Shown piece after piece: positions 17,827 to 26,649 of a stretch of 64,000 nucleotides of DNA. Below the pieces are notes generated by a model, which was given only the letters and a program-made list of their open reading frames with translations, searched no databases and was not told the origin of the DNA. Each line of letters opens with the position of its first letter. Positions within the stretch are counted from its first letter, which is position 1. The position numbers were made by a program, and so were the translations under genes. The stretch lies in the NCBI RefSeq assembly GCF_024436035.1, contig NZ_JANFNG010000010.1:62001-126000 (forward strand), written 5' to 3'. The DNA comes from Streptomyces humicola (GTDB taxonomy: Bacteria; Actinomycetota; Actinomycetes; Streptomycetales; Streptomycetaceae).

Positions 17827-18635
17827 TGCCGGAAGGGCACACCATCCACCGACTGGCCGCCGACCACACGGAGAGGTTCGGCGGCCGGTCTGTGCGCGCC
17901 AGCAGCCCGCAGGGGAAGTTCGCGGACGGGGCCGCGCTGATCGACGGCCAGGTGCTGGAGAGCGCCGAGGCGCACGGCAAGCATCTGTTCTTGGGGTTTG
18001 GAGTGGTCGGCTGGGTCCACGTCCACCTCGGCCTGTTCGGCAAGGTCGCCCTCGGTACGGGCGCGGCACCGCCCGCCACCGATACCGTACGGCTGCGGCT
18101 CATGGTCCCCGACGCCTACGCGGACCTGCGGGGGCCGACCGCCTGCGAGCTGATCGCCGACGAGGAGAAGCAGGCGATACACGGCCGCCTCGGGCCCGAC
18201 CCCCTACGGCAGGGGACGGGTCCCGAGCCGGCGTGGCGGCGGATCTCCCGCAGCCGCACCAGCATCGCCGCGTTGCTGATGGACCAGAAGGTCGTGGCGG
18301 GCGTCGGCAACGTGTACCGCGCCGAGGTGCTCTTCCGGCACGGCATCGAGCCGTACCGGCCGGGCAACCGGCTGACCCGCACCGACTGGGACGCGATCTG
18401 GGCCGACCTGGTCGCACTGATGCGGGACGGTGTGCGCACCAACCGGATCGACACCGTCCGCCCCGAGCACACTCCCGAGGCCATGGGCCGTGCGCCGCGC
18501 GTCGACGACCACGGTGGCGAGGTCTACGTCTACCGGCGCGCCGGCCTGCCGTGCCTGGTCTGCGGGACGGAGGTCCGCACCGCGGAGCTCGCGGGCCGCA
18601 ACCTGTTCTGGTGCCCCGCCTGCCAGCAGGCGTGA
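17826..18635 (+). CDS. nei: Formamidopyrimidine/endonuclease VIII-type DNA glycosylase
   Basis: A 269-residue base-excision repair enzyme of the Fpg/Nei family that removes oxidised bases and nicks the DNA. The N-terminal MPEGHT gives the Pro2 nucleophile and Glu3; PEGHT rather than PELPE points to the Nei subgroup (actinobacterial Nei2-like). The helix-two-turn-helix region contains KVVAGVGNVYRAEVLF, and the C-terminal zinc finger is CLVCG...FWCPACQ. Translationally coupled to rpiB. Confidence 0.93.
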   Translation: MPEGHTIHRLAADHTERFGGRSVRASSPQGKFADGAALIDGQVLESAEAHGKHLFLGFGVVGWVHVHLGLFGKVALGTGAAPPATDTVRLRLMVPDAYADLRGPTACELIADEEKQAIHGRLGPDPLRQGTGPEPAWRRISRSRTSIAALLMDQKVVAGVGNVYRAEVLFRHGIEPYRPGNRLTRTDWDAIWADLVALMRDGVRTNRIDTVRPEHTPEAMGRAPRVDDHGGEVYVYRRAGLPCLVCGTEVRTAELAGRNLFWCPACQQA

Positions 18636-18654
18636 GCGCCGGCAGGGGCGCGGC

Positions 18655-19884
18655 TCAGAAGCCGTGCGGCAGCCACGGTGCGACATCGCTGCGGAACGCC
18701 GTCGACGCCTCCGCCAGCGCGCCCGGGCGCAGCTCCCGCACCCGCCCCGCCCCCGCCATCGCCGACAACGCAAAGCCGCCGAGATACCCCGACCCCAACT
18801 CCCGTGCGGTCAACGCCAGATCCGCGGCGTCCGAGCTCCGCTCGCAGACCGCCCCCTCGGCGTCACCCATCAGCCGCCAACGCCCCGCGTTCCAAGGGCA
18901 GAAGACATCCTCGACCTCGAACACCACGTCCACCGGCGCCGCGTACGTCCGTGCCCGCAACGCGGCCCCCACGTCGACGAGCCGTACGTACATCGCGTCC
19001 TGGACCGTGAGCCGGCACCGTCGTATGTCGGAGACCATGTGCCACAGCGGATCGTCCGGCGGACGACGGTCCACGCTGATCCTCGACGTCAGGTCGATGT
19101 CGAACAGATAGCGCCACAGCGCCCCGTACGTCACCGGATCCAGTGCCTCCAGATCGCGCAGCCGCACCGCCCCGCTGCGCCCCGAGGACTCCACCTCGGG
19201 CCTGACCACATACCGGGCGTATCCGCTCACCTCCCCGTCCGTCTCGGCCAGTACGCACAGCAACTCTCCGGTCGCGCCGGACTCCGAGTGCGGGGCCAGC
19301 AGCGGCAGCCGCTCCCAGCCCGGCTTCCTGGCCGGCGCCCCGGGGCGTCCGGCCACTCGCGCCGCATAGACCTTCTCGCACGCGGCGACCGCGTCCTGCG
19401 GAGCCGCGATCCGCAGCCGCACCGCGTCGGCATCCCGTGGCGCATCGATGTGCACGCGGCTGGTGTCGATCTCGGCGAACACGTTCTCCGTTCCGTTGCC
19501 GAAGCCGAACCGCCCGTAGATCGGCGGCTCCGACGTCTCCAGTACCGCCAGCGGCTCCCCCCTTTCCCGCGCGTCATCCAGCAGCCGCCGCATCATCGCG
19601 GTGAGCAGGCCGCGCCGCCGGTGCGTCGGCTGCACGCTCACCATCGTGATGCCGGCCGCTGGTACAAGGACACCACCGGGCACTGACAACCGGAACGAGA
19701 ACGCCCCCGACGTCCCCACCACCTCGTCGTCGTCCCACACGGCCAACGACCGTTCGACCTCGGTGAGTTCCCGCCAGAGCTGCCGCTCGTCCGCCGGGTC
19801 GGGCACCCCGCCGAAGGCCCGTTCGAGCCTGCCGAACCAGTGGTCCCAGTGCTCCGCGCCGAGCACCCGCAACTGCGTCGTCAT
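18655..19884 (-). CDS. Eis-family GNAT N-acetyltransferase
   Basis: A 409-residue protein with the Eis layout: N-terminal GNAT domain (GITMVSVQPTHRRRGLLTAM is the acetyl-CoA-binding segment, residues about 75-95), a second GNAT-like domain, and a C-terminal sterol-carrier-like domain ending LPHGF. The free C-terminal Phe acts as the base in mycobacterial Eis, and Phe is the last residue here. Eis enzymes acetylate amines, including some aminoglycosides and host peptides; the natural substrate in Streptomyces is unknown. Confidence 0.9.
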   Translation of the reverse strand: MTTQLRVLGAEHWDHWFGRLERAFGGVPDPADERQLWRELTEVERSLAVWDDDEVVGTSGAFSFRLSVPGGVLVPAAGITMVSVQPTHRRRGLLTAMMRRLLDDARERGEPLAVLETSEPPIYGRFGFGNGTENVFAEIDTSRVHIDAPRDADAVRLRIAAPQDAVAACEKVYAARVAGRPGAPARKPGWERLPLLAPHSESGATGELLCVLAETDGEVSGYARYVVRPEVESSGRSGAVRLRDLEALDPVTYGALWRYLFDIDLTSRISVDRRPPDDPLWHMVSDIRRCRLTVQDAMYVRLVDVGAALRARTYAAPVDVVFEVEDVFCPWNAGRWRLMGDAEGAVCERSSDAADLALTARELGSGYLGGFALSAMAGAGRVRELRPGALAEASTAFRSDVAPWLPHGF

Positions 19885-20015
19885 GTCCCCTGCCTACCAG
19901 CGCGGCCGCCGCGTGGCGACCGTATTTCCACCGTCCCGCCCGGCCCGGGATCCGGCCAAGAACCGGCGAGTCGCGAATCGACGCACCGCCGAACGGGTGG
20001 ATAGGGTCACCGCAC

Positions 20016-21161
20016 ATGGCACGCGGTGCGGCTCCAGACGGTCCCGTTGCCCGGTGGCGAAGGTCGCTGCACCGGGCCAGGACACGCCTGCGCAGATCGG
20101 CCGTCGACTACTTCCGCGGCGACGGCGCCGACTGGCTGGCCCTCGCCACGCTGCTGCTCACCGTGCCGCTCCTCGGCTGGGCGACCAGCGTCGCGCCGGC
20201 CTGGTGCCCGCCCACCGCGCTCGTCTTCCCCGTACTCGTCGGCGGCCTGCTGCTGCGCCCGGCCAGCCTCCTGCTGCTGTATGCGGCCGCCGGCACCGCC
20301 CTCGTCTCCGAGAACGCCATTCTCGGTCCGTATCAGGACAATCCGTCCGGAGCGGTCACGCCGGGCACCGTCCTCGTGGTGGGCGCGGTGGGTTTCGCCG
20401 GGCTGCTGATCGCCCAGTTCCGCAGCAGGGTCGGCGTGCCGTGGCGCCGCGGCGGCACCATGCTCTTCGACCTGCGTGAACGCATCCGTGTGCAGAGCCA
20501 GTTGCCGCGGCTGCCGCACGGCTGGCACGCCGAGATGGCGCTGCGTCCGGCGGGCGGGCAGTCGTTCTCCGGTGACTTCGTGGTGGCTACCCGCACCAGC
20601 GGCGGGCGAATCCTCGAAGTGGTGCTGACCGACGTCTCCGGCAAGGGCATGGACGCCGGATCGCGCGCCCTGCTCCTGTCCGGCGCGTTCGGCGGACTGC
20701 TCGGCTCGCTGCCGCCGCACCGATTCCTCACCGCCGCCAACGGCTATCTGCTGCGTCAGAACTGGGACGAAGGTTTCGCGACCTCCGTCCATTTGGTGCT
20801 TGATCTGGAGAGCGGGGATTACGAACTGCTGTCCGCTGGGCATTTGCCTGGTATGCAACTGAGCGCGGGGAGCGGACGGTGGGAGGAGAAGGCGTCGAAC
20901 GGGCTGATGCTCGGCGTGCACGAGGAAGCGGAGTTCCACGGCACCAAGGGCACGTTGCGCTCGGGTGACGTCCTGATGCTCTTCACCGACGGGTTGGTCG
21001 AGGCGTCCGGCCGTGATCTGGCCGAAGGCATCGACCGCTTGATCGGCGAGGCCGACCGGTTTGTCGCGCAAGGATTCCGCGGCGCCGCCTGGCGTTTGAT
21101 CGAGGCGGTGGCCAAGGACGTCAACGACGACCGGGCGTTGCTCATCGTCTGCCGTGACTGA
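20016..21161 (+). CDS. Membrane-anchored PP2C/SpoIIE-type phosphatase
   Basis: A 381-residue protein with an N-terminal membrane region of three to four hydrophobic segments (about residues 38-125) and a cytoplasmic SpoIIE-type serine/threonine phosphatase domain. Motifs visible: SFSGDFV, LTDVSGKGMDAG, LLSAGHLP, LFTDGLVEA and NDDRALLIV, which supply the metal-binding aspartates. Such phosphatases in Streptomyces act on anti-sigma-factor antagonists, but no such partner is adjacent. Divergent from the Eis-type gene. Confidence 0.9.
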   Translation: MARGAAPDGPVARWRRSLHRARTRLRRSAVDYFRGDGADWLALATLLLTVPLLGWATSVAPAWCPPTALVFPVLVGGLLLRPASLLLLYAAAGTALVSENAILGPYQDNPSGAVTPGTVLVVGAVGFAGLLIAQFRSRVGVPWRRGGTMLFDLRERIRVQSQLPRLPHGWHAEMALRPAGGQSFSGDFVVATRTSGGRILEVVLTDVSGKGMDAGSRALLLSGAFGGLLGSLPPHRFLTAANGYLLRQNWDEGFATSVHLVLDLESGDYELLSAGHLPGMQLSAGSGRWEEKASNGLMLGVHEEAEFHGTKGTLRSGDVLMLFTDGLVEASGRDLAEGIDRLIGEADRFVAQGFRGAAWRLIEAVAKDVNDDRALLIVCRD

Positions 21162-21337
21162 AGCTGTGACGGAGGCCGGTAGGTGAGCCACGAGTTGATC
21201 ACACGTCAGGGAGACACGTTGACGGTTGGGTCCACCGGGCGGCGGCTTGGTGGCACGATGGACGGGCGCGGGGGGATCAGGGGTGGCGTGCGTATCCCCC
21301 CGACCGGCGAGGGTTCCGAGCGAGGAAGTGATCGGTA

Positions 21338-21532
21338 GTGGCCATCTCCCTGTCTGTTGTCCTGTTGTTGGCGATTGTGCTGATCGTGATGATGCGGGGC
21401 GGATCCATAAAGGTCGGCCCGGCCATCGTGGCCATGCTGTTCGGCTTCTTCCTCGCGTCGACAGGGATGGCGCCGTCGATCAACCGTTTCCTCACATCGC
21501 TGGCCGACACCATCAACCAGATCAAGCTGTAG
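21338..21532 (+). CDS. Small membrane protein (64 aa)
   Basis: Starts at GTG 21338. Two hydrophobic segments: residues 2-20 (AISLSVVLLLAIVLIVMM) and about 27-44 (GPAIVAMLFGFFLAST), joined by a short RGGSIK loop. No known domain recognised, but codon usage is typical of Streptomyces. A second small membrane gene follows 244 bp later on the same strand. Confidence 0.65.
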   Translation: MAISLSVVLLLAIVLIVMMRGGSIKVGPAIVAMLFGFFLASTGMAPSINRFLTSLADTINQIKL

Positions 21533-21776
21533 GCGCCCGGCACACGCCCGGGCGGCGCACCGCGGCGGTACGCGGCCGGGCCGGTACGCGGCGGGCCGGG
21601 CGTCCCCCGTCCGTGTACCGCCGCCGCGCCGGGCTGCCGTGCCCGGTCGCCGGCCGGGTCCATGAGACTGATCCGGCCGATCCGGTCATAGACGCGCCGA
21701 ACGCCGCGCGCTTCACGGGATCCGCCAGTGACTCCGCGCACCATCGCAAGGAGTGCACTGGAGAGGACTGACCGTC

Positions 21777-22016
21777 ATGACCGTCCACATGCCATTGATC
21801 ATCCTCGTCACCATCATCGCCTGCCTCGGCTACCGCATCTGCCGCCCCCCGTTCTGGCTCGTCGTCATGCTCATGCTCGTCGGCTTCCTCAGCGCACACA
21901 GCTACTTCGCCCCCGCCATCCACTCCGGCACCAAGGCAGGCGTCGAGATCGTCGACAGCACCGCCGGGTGGGGCGACGACCATCAGGCCGGCCCCGACCG
22001 CGAGGACGGGCGGTAG
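21777..22016 (+). CDS. Small membrane protein (79 aa)
   Basis: ATG 21777 is preceded by GAGAGGA. The first ~50 residues form two hydrophobic segments (MPLIILVTIIACLGYRI and FWLVVMLMLVGFLSAHSYF), followed by a hydrophilic tail rich in Asp and Gly. Unknown function; it may pair with the preceding 64-residue membrane protein. Confidence 0.6.
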   Translation: MTVHMPLIILVTIIACLGYRICRPPFWLVVMLMLVGFLSAHSYFAPAIHSGTKAGVEIVDSTAGWGDDHQAGPDREDGR

Positions 22017-22148
22017 CCGTCGTCCCACGCACGGCGTAGTGGCCGAGCGCCTCCCGATCCATGATCGGAGCAGTGGTGACACTCCGTCACAACTCCGGGA
22101 ATCGTCCCTCTCCCTCTTGCCCGGACCCGGGCGAGGAAGTTCACCCAG

Positions 22149-22493
22149 TCACGGCTGCTGGCGGAGCCCGATGATGTTGCCGTCCGCATCCTTCACGGAG
22201 GCGACCAGCAGGCCGCCGCCGACGTCGTGCGGCTCCTCGTGGGACTCGGCGCCGGCGGCGAGGAGGGCCTGGTGCGCGGCGGCGATGTCGGGCACGTCGC
22301 GGAAGCAGACCGGGCCGGTGAGGCCGCGCTCGTGGCCGTCGGGGACGAGGCCGATCTGCTGGCCGTCGAGCTCGAAGCCGACATAGTACGGCGAGTCCGT
22401 CGACGGCTCGACGCCGAGGAACGTGCCGAAGAGCGCCTTGGCCTGGGCCAGGTCCTTGACGTGGTAGATGATCACGGTGATGCCACTGCTCAT
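22149..22493 (-). CDS. VOC-family (glyoxalase-like) protein
   Basis: A 114-residue single-domain VOC protein, with beta-alpha-beta-beta-beta repeats evident in SSGITVIIYHVKDLAQAKALF and VASVKDADGNIIGLRQ. AGGAG precedes the ATG. VOC proteins bind a metal and act as lyases, dioxygenases or drug-binding resistance proteins; nothing here identifies the substrate. Confidence 0.85.
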   Translation of the reverse strand: MSSGITVIIYHVKDLAQAKALFGTFLGVEPSTDSPYYVGFELDGQQIGLVPDGHERGLTGPVCFRDVPDIAAAHQALLAAGAESHEEPHDVGGGLLVASVKDADGNIIGLRQQP

Positions 22494-22603
22494 GGCGTAG
22501 GTACTCCTGCGTTTCGTGGTGGTCCTGCGGCGGCCTGCGGGTTCCGCCGGTGATCCCACGGTAGGCACAGGGTGCGGGCGGCGGCTTCTCCGATACTGAC
22601 CGA

Positions 22604-22747
22604 TCAGCCGGTCCGGGCGGCCGCTTCGCGGTCGTCGTCGCTGAGCACGTCGTCCAGCTCGTCCTCGTCCTCGTCCAGCTCCGGCTCCGGGGCGTTGCGT
22701 GCTCCCCGTGAGCCGATCCAGATGCAGTGAGCGCCCTCGTCGAGACG
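22604..22747 (-). pseudogene. Acidic C-terminal ORF remnant beside tRNA-Gly
   Basis: An open minus-strand frame without a usable start, ending at the TGA complementary to 22604-22606. It reads APEPELDEDEDELDDVLSDD near its end, an acidic tail that looks coding rather than random. Three tandem CAACCGC-like repeats lie just upstream (about 22754-22775). It may be the tail of a gene lost by deletion next to a tRNA. The original product cannot be named. Confidence 0.3.
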
Positions 22748-22819
22748 TCACGCCAACCGCCAACCGCCAACCGTGGCACGTGTGTGGCACGACTGAGCCC
22801 ACGACCCCCTCAATGAGCT

Positions 22820-22858
22820 GGGCCCCAGATCGGCGACCATCTCGCCGACTTGGGGCCC
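22820..22858 (-). terminator. Terminator of tRNA-Gly
   Basis: A 17-bp inverted repeat with two mismatches, starting GGGCCCCA and ending TTGGGGCCC, immediately 3' of the minus-strand tRNA-Gly. Confidence 0.75.
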
Positions 22859-22868
22859 GGCCATGCAG

Positions 22869-22939
22869 AGCGGGCGACGGGAATCGAACCCGCGTAGCCA
22901 GTTTGGAAGACTGGGGCTCTACCATTGAGCTACGCCCGC
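22869..22939 (-). tRNA. tRNA-Gly (anticodon TCC)
   Basis: A 71-nt cloverleaf. The acceptor stem is GCGGGCG/CGCCCGC, the anticodon loop CTTCCAA, and the T-arm GGGTTCGATTCCC. CCA is not encoded. It reads Gly codons GGA/GGG. Confidence 0.97.
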
Positions 22940-23098
22940 AACGGCCAGTCATTCTGGCACACCGCATCGTAGCTGATCGATGCGGCCCGCGTCGCCGCCC
23001 CCCGTTGCCTCCCGCCCACGCAGAGGGCCCGGGCTGGGCGCCCCCGGGGAATTGGCAGCCGGGACGTGCGGAGCCATGTACTCTACGTGTCGCACTTA

Positions 23099-23175
23099 CG
23101 GGGTGTGGCGCAGCTTGGTAGCGCGTCCGCTTTGGGAGCGGAAGGTCGTCGGTTCGAATCCGGCCACCCCGACCA
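23099..23175 (+). tRNA. tRNA-Pro (anticodon TGG)
   Basis: Acceptor stem CGGGGTG/CACCCCG, anticodon loop TTTGGGA, T-arm with GGTTCGAATCC, discriminator A and an encoded CCA end. Confidence 0.97.
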
Positions 23176-23320
23176 TTCGTCCGGCTGCGCCGCGACGGGT
23201 CTCCGCGGTGATCTCCACACCGGGGTCAGGTACGGCGTCCGTACCGGTACTATGCAAGCTGCGCCTGTATACGGGGCGACGTAGGGGCGAGAACCCCGAG
23301 AAGTACGTCTCGTCGGCCAC

Positions 23321-23340
23321 CGGCACCCTCATCGGTGCCG
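23321..23340 (+). promoter_or_regulatory. Hairpin in the tig leader
   Basis: CGGCACC and GGTGCCG form a 7-bp stem about 57 bp before the tig start. No T-tract follows; it could be a weak tRNA-Pro terminator or a leader structure. Confidence 0.35.
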
Positions 23341-23396
23341 CTCAGTAGCGCAGGCCGCTACCCAAGCCCCAGATGTCAGCCCAAGGAGACCCAACC

Positions 23397-24809
23397 GTGA
23401 AGAGCGCCGTGGAGAATCTGAACCCGACCCGGGTTCGACTCACCGTCGAGGTGCCCTTCGAGGAGCTCAAGCCCAGCCTCGACGCGGCGTACAAGAAGAT
23501 CAACCAGCAGGTCACGGTCCCGGGGTTCCGCAAGGGCAAGATCCCCGCGCGCATCATCGACCAGCGGTTCGGCCGGGGCGCGGTACTCGAAGAGGCCATC
23601 AACGACGCACTGCCGAAGTTCTACACGGAGGCGGTCAACTCCGGTGAGCTCGACGTCCTCGGCCAGCCCGAGATCGACATCACCGAGTTCAACGACAACG
23701 AAGAGCTGAAGTTCACCGCCGAGGTGGACGTCCGCCCGGCGCTGGAAATCCCGGACTACTCCGGCATCGAGGTCACCGTCGACGCCATCGAGGTGTCCGA
23801 CGAGGACATCGACAAGTCCATCGAGCAGCTGCGCGACCGCTTCGCCTCGACCACGCCGGTCGAGCGGGCCGCCGCCGACGGCGACGTGGTCGTCGTCGAC
23901 CTGGAGGCCTCCGTCGAGGGCAAGGTCCTGGAGGACGGCGTCGCCAAGGGCATCAGCTACACCATCGGCTCCGGCCAGCTCCTCGACGGCATCGACGAGG
24001 CCGTCATCGGGCTGGAGGCCGGCGGCTCGGCCACCTTCTCCTCCGAGCTCAAGGGCGGCTCGGCGGCCGGCAGGACCGCCGAGGTCAAGGTCGACGTCAC
24101 CGCCGTCCAGGCCCGTGAGCTGCCCGAGCTCGACGACGACTTCGCCCAGCTGGCGAGCGAGTTCGACACCCTCGACGAGCTACGCGCGGACACCGCCAGG
24201 CGCCTGGAGCGGATGAAGAAGTACGACCAGGCCACCCAGGCCCAGGAGAAGGTGCTCGACGCCCTTCTGGAGCTCATCGACGTGCCGATGCCGGAGAAGC
24301 TCCTCAAGGACGAGATCGAGACCCGCAAGCAGAACCTGGAGCAGCACCAGTTCCCCATGATGGGGCTGACCTGGGAAAGCTTCCTGGAGCGCGAGGGCAA
24401 GACCGCCGAGGAGTACGACGCGCAGCTCGAGGAGCAGGCGAAGAAGGGCATCAAGACCCAGTTCGTCCTCGACGAGCTGGTCAAGAAGGAACAGCTCTCC
24501 GTGAGCCAGGAGGAGCTCACCGAGCACCTCATGCGCCGCGCCGCCTCCTCGGGCATGAGCCCCGACCAGTTCGCCCAGGCCGTCGTCGAGAGCGGCCAGG
24601 TGCCGATGCTCGTGGGCGAGGTGGCCCGCGGCAAGGCCCTCGCGGCCGTCGTGGAGGCCGCCAAGGTCGTCGACAGCAACGGTGACACCGTCGACCTGGA
24701 GGATGAGGACGAGGACGGCGAGACCGTAGAGGCCACCTCCGAGGCCGCCGAGGCCGCCGAGGCTCCCGAGCAGTCCGCGGAGGCCGCCGAGGAGACCCCC
24801 GAGGTCTGA
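23397..24809 (+). CDS. tig: Trigger factor
   Basis: A 470-residue ribosome-associated chaperone and peptidyl-prolyl isomerase. The ribosome-binding signature GFRKGKIP is at about residues 43-50 ([19 protein letters not shown]), followed by the FKBP-like domain and the helical chaperone arms. GTG 23397 is preferred because AAGGAG lies 8 bp upstream. The C-terminal ~45 residues are a low-complexity acidic tail of repeated EAAEA. Upstream of clpP1P2-clpX, the usual tig-clp order. Confidence 0.96.
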   Translation: MKSAVENLNPTRVRLTVEVPFEELKPSLDAAYKKINQQVTVPGFRKGKIPARIIDQRFGRGAVLEEAINDALPKFYTEAVNSGELDVLGQPEIDITEFNDNEELKFTAEVDVRPALEIPDYSGIEVTVDAIEVSDEDIDKSIEQLRDRFASTTPVERAAADGDVVVVDLEASVEGKVLEDGVAKGISYTIGSGQLLDGIDEAVIGLEAGGSATFSSELKGGSAAGRTAEVKVDVTAVQARELPELDDDFAQLASEFDTLDELRADTARRLERMKKYDQATQAQEKVLDALLELIDVPMPEKLLKDEIETRKQNLEQHQFPMMGLTWESFLEREGKTAEEYDAQLEEQAKKGIKTQFVLDELVKKEQLSVSQEELTEHLMRRAASSGMSPDQFAQAVVESGQVPMLVGEVARGKALAAVVEAAKVVDSNGDTVDLEDEDEDGETVEATSEAAEAAEAPEQSAEAAEETPEV

Positions 24810-24841
24810 TCCCCGCGCTGCAGCCCGCGCAGATCACCCGA

Positions 24842-24875
24842 ACGGGCCCGGACGCACCCCCGCGTCCGGGCCCGT
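24842..24875 (+). terminator. Terminator after tig
   Basis: A perfect 14-bp inverted repeat starting ACGGGCCCGGACGC with a 6-nt loop. It separates tig from the clpP operon promoter. Confidence 0.9.
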
Positions 24876-24898
24876 CACGTTCGGAGCCGGCGCGCCTG

Positions 24899-24912
24899 CG
24901 CTCACAGCGAAC
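24899..24912. promoter_or_regulatory. ClgR-type operator
   Basis: The site CGC-TCACA-GCGAAC is, on the minus strand, GTTCGC-N5-GCG, the recognition pattern of the Clp regulator ClgR in Streptomyces. It ends 16 bp upstream of a candidate -35. ClgR is known to activate clpP1clpP2 in S. lividans. Confidence 0.7.
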
Positions 24913-24928
24913 AGCTTCGCGTGGGGGA

Positions 24929-24956
24929 TTGCTGGGCCCGACCTGCGCGTTAGGGT
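24929..24956 (+). promoter_or_regulatory. Candidate clpP1P2 promoter
   Basis: TTGCTG (24929-24934) and TAGGGT (24951-24956) are separated by 16 bp, placed just downstream of the ClgR-type site. The match to the vegetative consensus is moderate, consistent with an activated promoter. Confidence 0.45.
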
Positions 24957-25110
24957 CCGTAGTAACGAGGGCAGGGGAGACCCTTGACGGTGCAGACGGT
25001 GCCGGAGCACGAGCGGCGACGCACTCGACGTACGTACTCCGCACCCCCCACGCCCGACGAGAAGATTGCGCAGACGGCGCGTCGCCGTCCGACAACGAGC
25101 AGGTGGATAC

Positions 25111-25749
25111 GTGACGAATCCGCAGATCCAGACGCCGGGACCTCTGATGCCCACCGCCAACGGCCAGCCGGGCGGCCTCGGCCTCGGGGACCAGGTCTAC
25201 AACCGACTGCTCGACGAACGCATCATCTTCCTCGGCCAGGCCGTGGACGATGACATCGCCAACCGGATCTGCGCGCAGATGCTGCTGCTCGCCGCCGATC
25301 CGGCCAAGGACATCTACCTCTACATCAACTCGCCTGGTGGATCGGTCACCGCCGGCTTCGCGATCTACGACACGATGCAGTACATCAAGAACGACATCGT
25401 CACGATCGCGATGGGCCTCGCGGCATCCATGGGCCAGTTCCTGCTGACCGCGGGCACCCCGGGCAAGCGGTTCGCCCTCCCCAACGCCGACATCCTGATG
25501 CACCAGGGCTCCGCCGGCCTCGGCGGCTCGGCCTCCGACATCAAGATCCAGGCCGAGCAGCTGCTGCGCACCAAGAAGCGCATGGAGCAGCTGACCGCCC
25601 TGCACAGCGGCCAGACCGTGGAGACGATCAACCGCGACGCCGACCGCGACCGCTGGTTCACCGCGGAAGAAGCCAAGGAGTACGGACTCATCGACCAGGT
25701 CATGCACACCGCCTCGGACGTACCGGGCGGTGGCGGCACCGGCGCCTGA
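25111..25749 (+). CDS. clpP1: ATP-dependent Clp protease proteolytic subunit 1
   Basis: A 212-residue serine peptidase that forms the ClpP chamber with ClpP2 and degrades proteins unfolded by ClpX or ClpC. Triad: Ser106 (GLAASMGQF), His131 (LMHQGSAGL) and Asp180 (DADRDRW), with the spacing of E. coli ClpP. GTG 25111 is chosen; ATG 25147 is an alternative that would trim 12 residues. First gene of the clpP1P2 operon. Confidence 0.95.
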   Translation: MTNPQIQTPGPLMPTANGQPGGLGLGDQVYNRLLDERIIFLGQAVDDDIANRICAQMLLLAADPAKDIYLYINSPGGSVTAGFAIYDTMQYIKNDIVTIAMGLAASMGQFLLTAGTPGKRFALPNADILMHQGSAGLGGSASDIKIQAEQLLRTKKRMEQLTALHSGQTVETINRDADRDRWFTAEEAKEYGLIDQVMHTASDVPGGGGTGA

Positions 25750-25826
25750 GGGCCCGCCCCAGGGCAGGCATCCCACGCCCCGATACGCTCCCCCTCCCGC
25801 TCACCCTCAGGACGGTGAACTCTCCC

Positions 25827-26498
25827 ATGAACAACCCCACCACGCGCGCTCTCCAGCAGGGCGTGGACGCCAGCGGCTCGCTGGGCGCTGAGTCCCGCTA
25901 CGTCGTTCCGCGCTTCGTGGAGCGCACGTCCCAGGGCGTGCGCGAGTACGACCCGTACGCCAAGCTCTTCGAGGAGCGGGTGATCTTCCTCGGCGTGCAG
26001 ATCGACGACGCCTCCGCCAACGACGTCATGGCGCAGCTGCTGTGCCTGGAGTCGATGGACCCGGACCGTGACATCTCGATCTACATCAACTCGCCCGGCG
26101 GCTCCTTCACCGCGATGACGGCGATCTACGACACGATGCAGTTCGTCAAGCCGGACATCCAGACCGTCTGCCTCGGTCAGGCCGCCTCCGCCGCCGCGGT
26201 GCTGCTCGCCGCCGGTACCCCCGGCAAGCGCATGGCGCTGCCCAACGCCCGGGTGCTCATCCACCAGCCGTACACCGAGACCGGCCGCGCCCAGATCTCC
26301 GACCTGGAGATCCAGGCGAACGAGATCGTCCGGATGCGCCGCCAAATGGAGGAGATGCTCGCCAAGCACTCCAACCGGACGCCCGACCAGATCGCCGCCG
26401 ACGTCGAGCGCGACAAGATCCTCACCGCGGAGGAGTCCTTGTCATACGGCCTGGTCGACCAGATCACGTCGTCGCGCAAGGCATCCGTAGGGGTCTGA
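25827..26498 (+). CDS. clpP2: ATP-dependent Clp protease proteolytic subunit 2
   Basis: A 223-residue partner of ClpP1. Triad residues: Ser121 (GQAASAAAV), His146 (LIHQPYTET) and Asp196 (DVERDK). ATG 25827 is preferred because GGTGA at 25813-25817 is a suitable Shine-Dalgarno; GTG 25815 overlaps that sequence. The longer N-terminal propeptide compared with ClpP1 is typical for actinobacteria. 77 bp after clpP1, so cotranscribed. Confidence 0.95.
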   Translation: MNNPTTRALQQGVDASGSLGAESRYVVPRFVERTSQGVREYDPYAKLFEERVIFLGVQIDDASANDVMAQLLCLESMDPDRDISIYINSPGGSFTAMTAIYDTMQFVKPDIQTVCLGQAASAAAVLLAAGTPGKRMALPNARVLIHQPYTETGRAQISDLEIQANEIVRMRRQMEEMLAKHSNRTPDQIAADVERDKILTAEESLSYGLVDQITSSRKASVGV

Positions 26499-26507
26499 GG
26501 CCGCTCA

Positions 26508-26558
26508 CCCCTTGGTCCGGCCGTCCCGCAAGTCGAGGTCACGAGTCGGTCCAAGGGG
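26508..26558 (+). terminator. Long-range inverted repeat between clpP2 and clpX
   Basis: CCCCTTGGTCCG (26508-26519) pairs with CGGTCCAAGGGG (26547-26558), 11 of 12 positions. It may attenuate read-through from clpP2 into clpX. Confidence 0.5.
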
Positions 26559-26649
26559 GGCCCGCACGGGGGGCCCGGCAAGGTACCGTCGGAGATTAGG
26601 CACCAGGTCCCGTCGAACTGACGGGACCCAGGCGAAGGGGAAGCACCTC

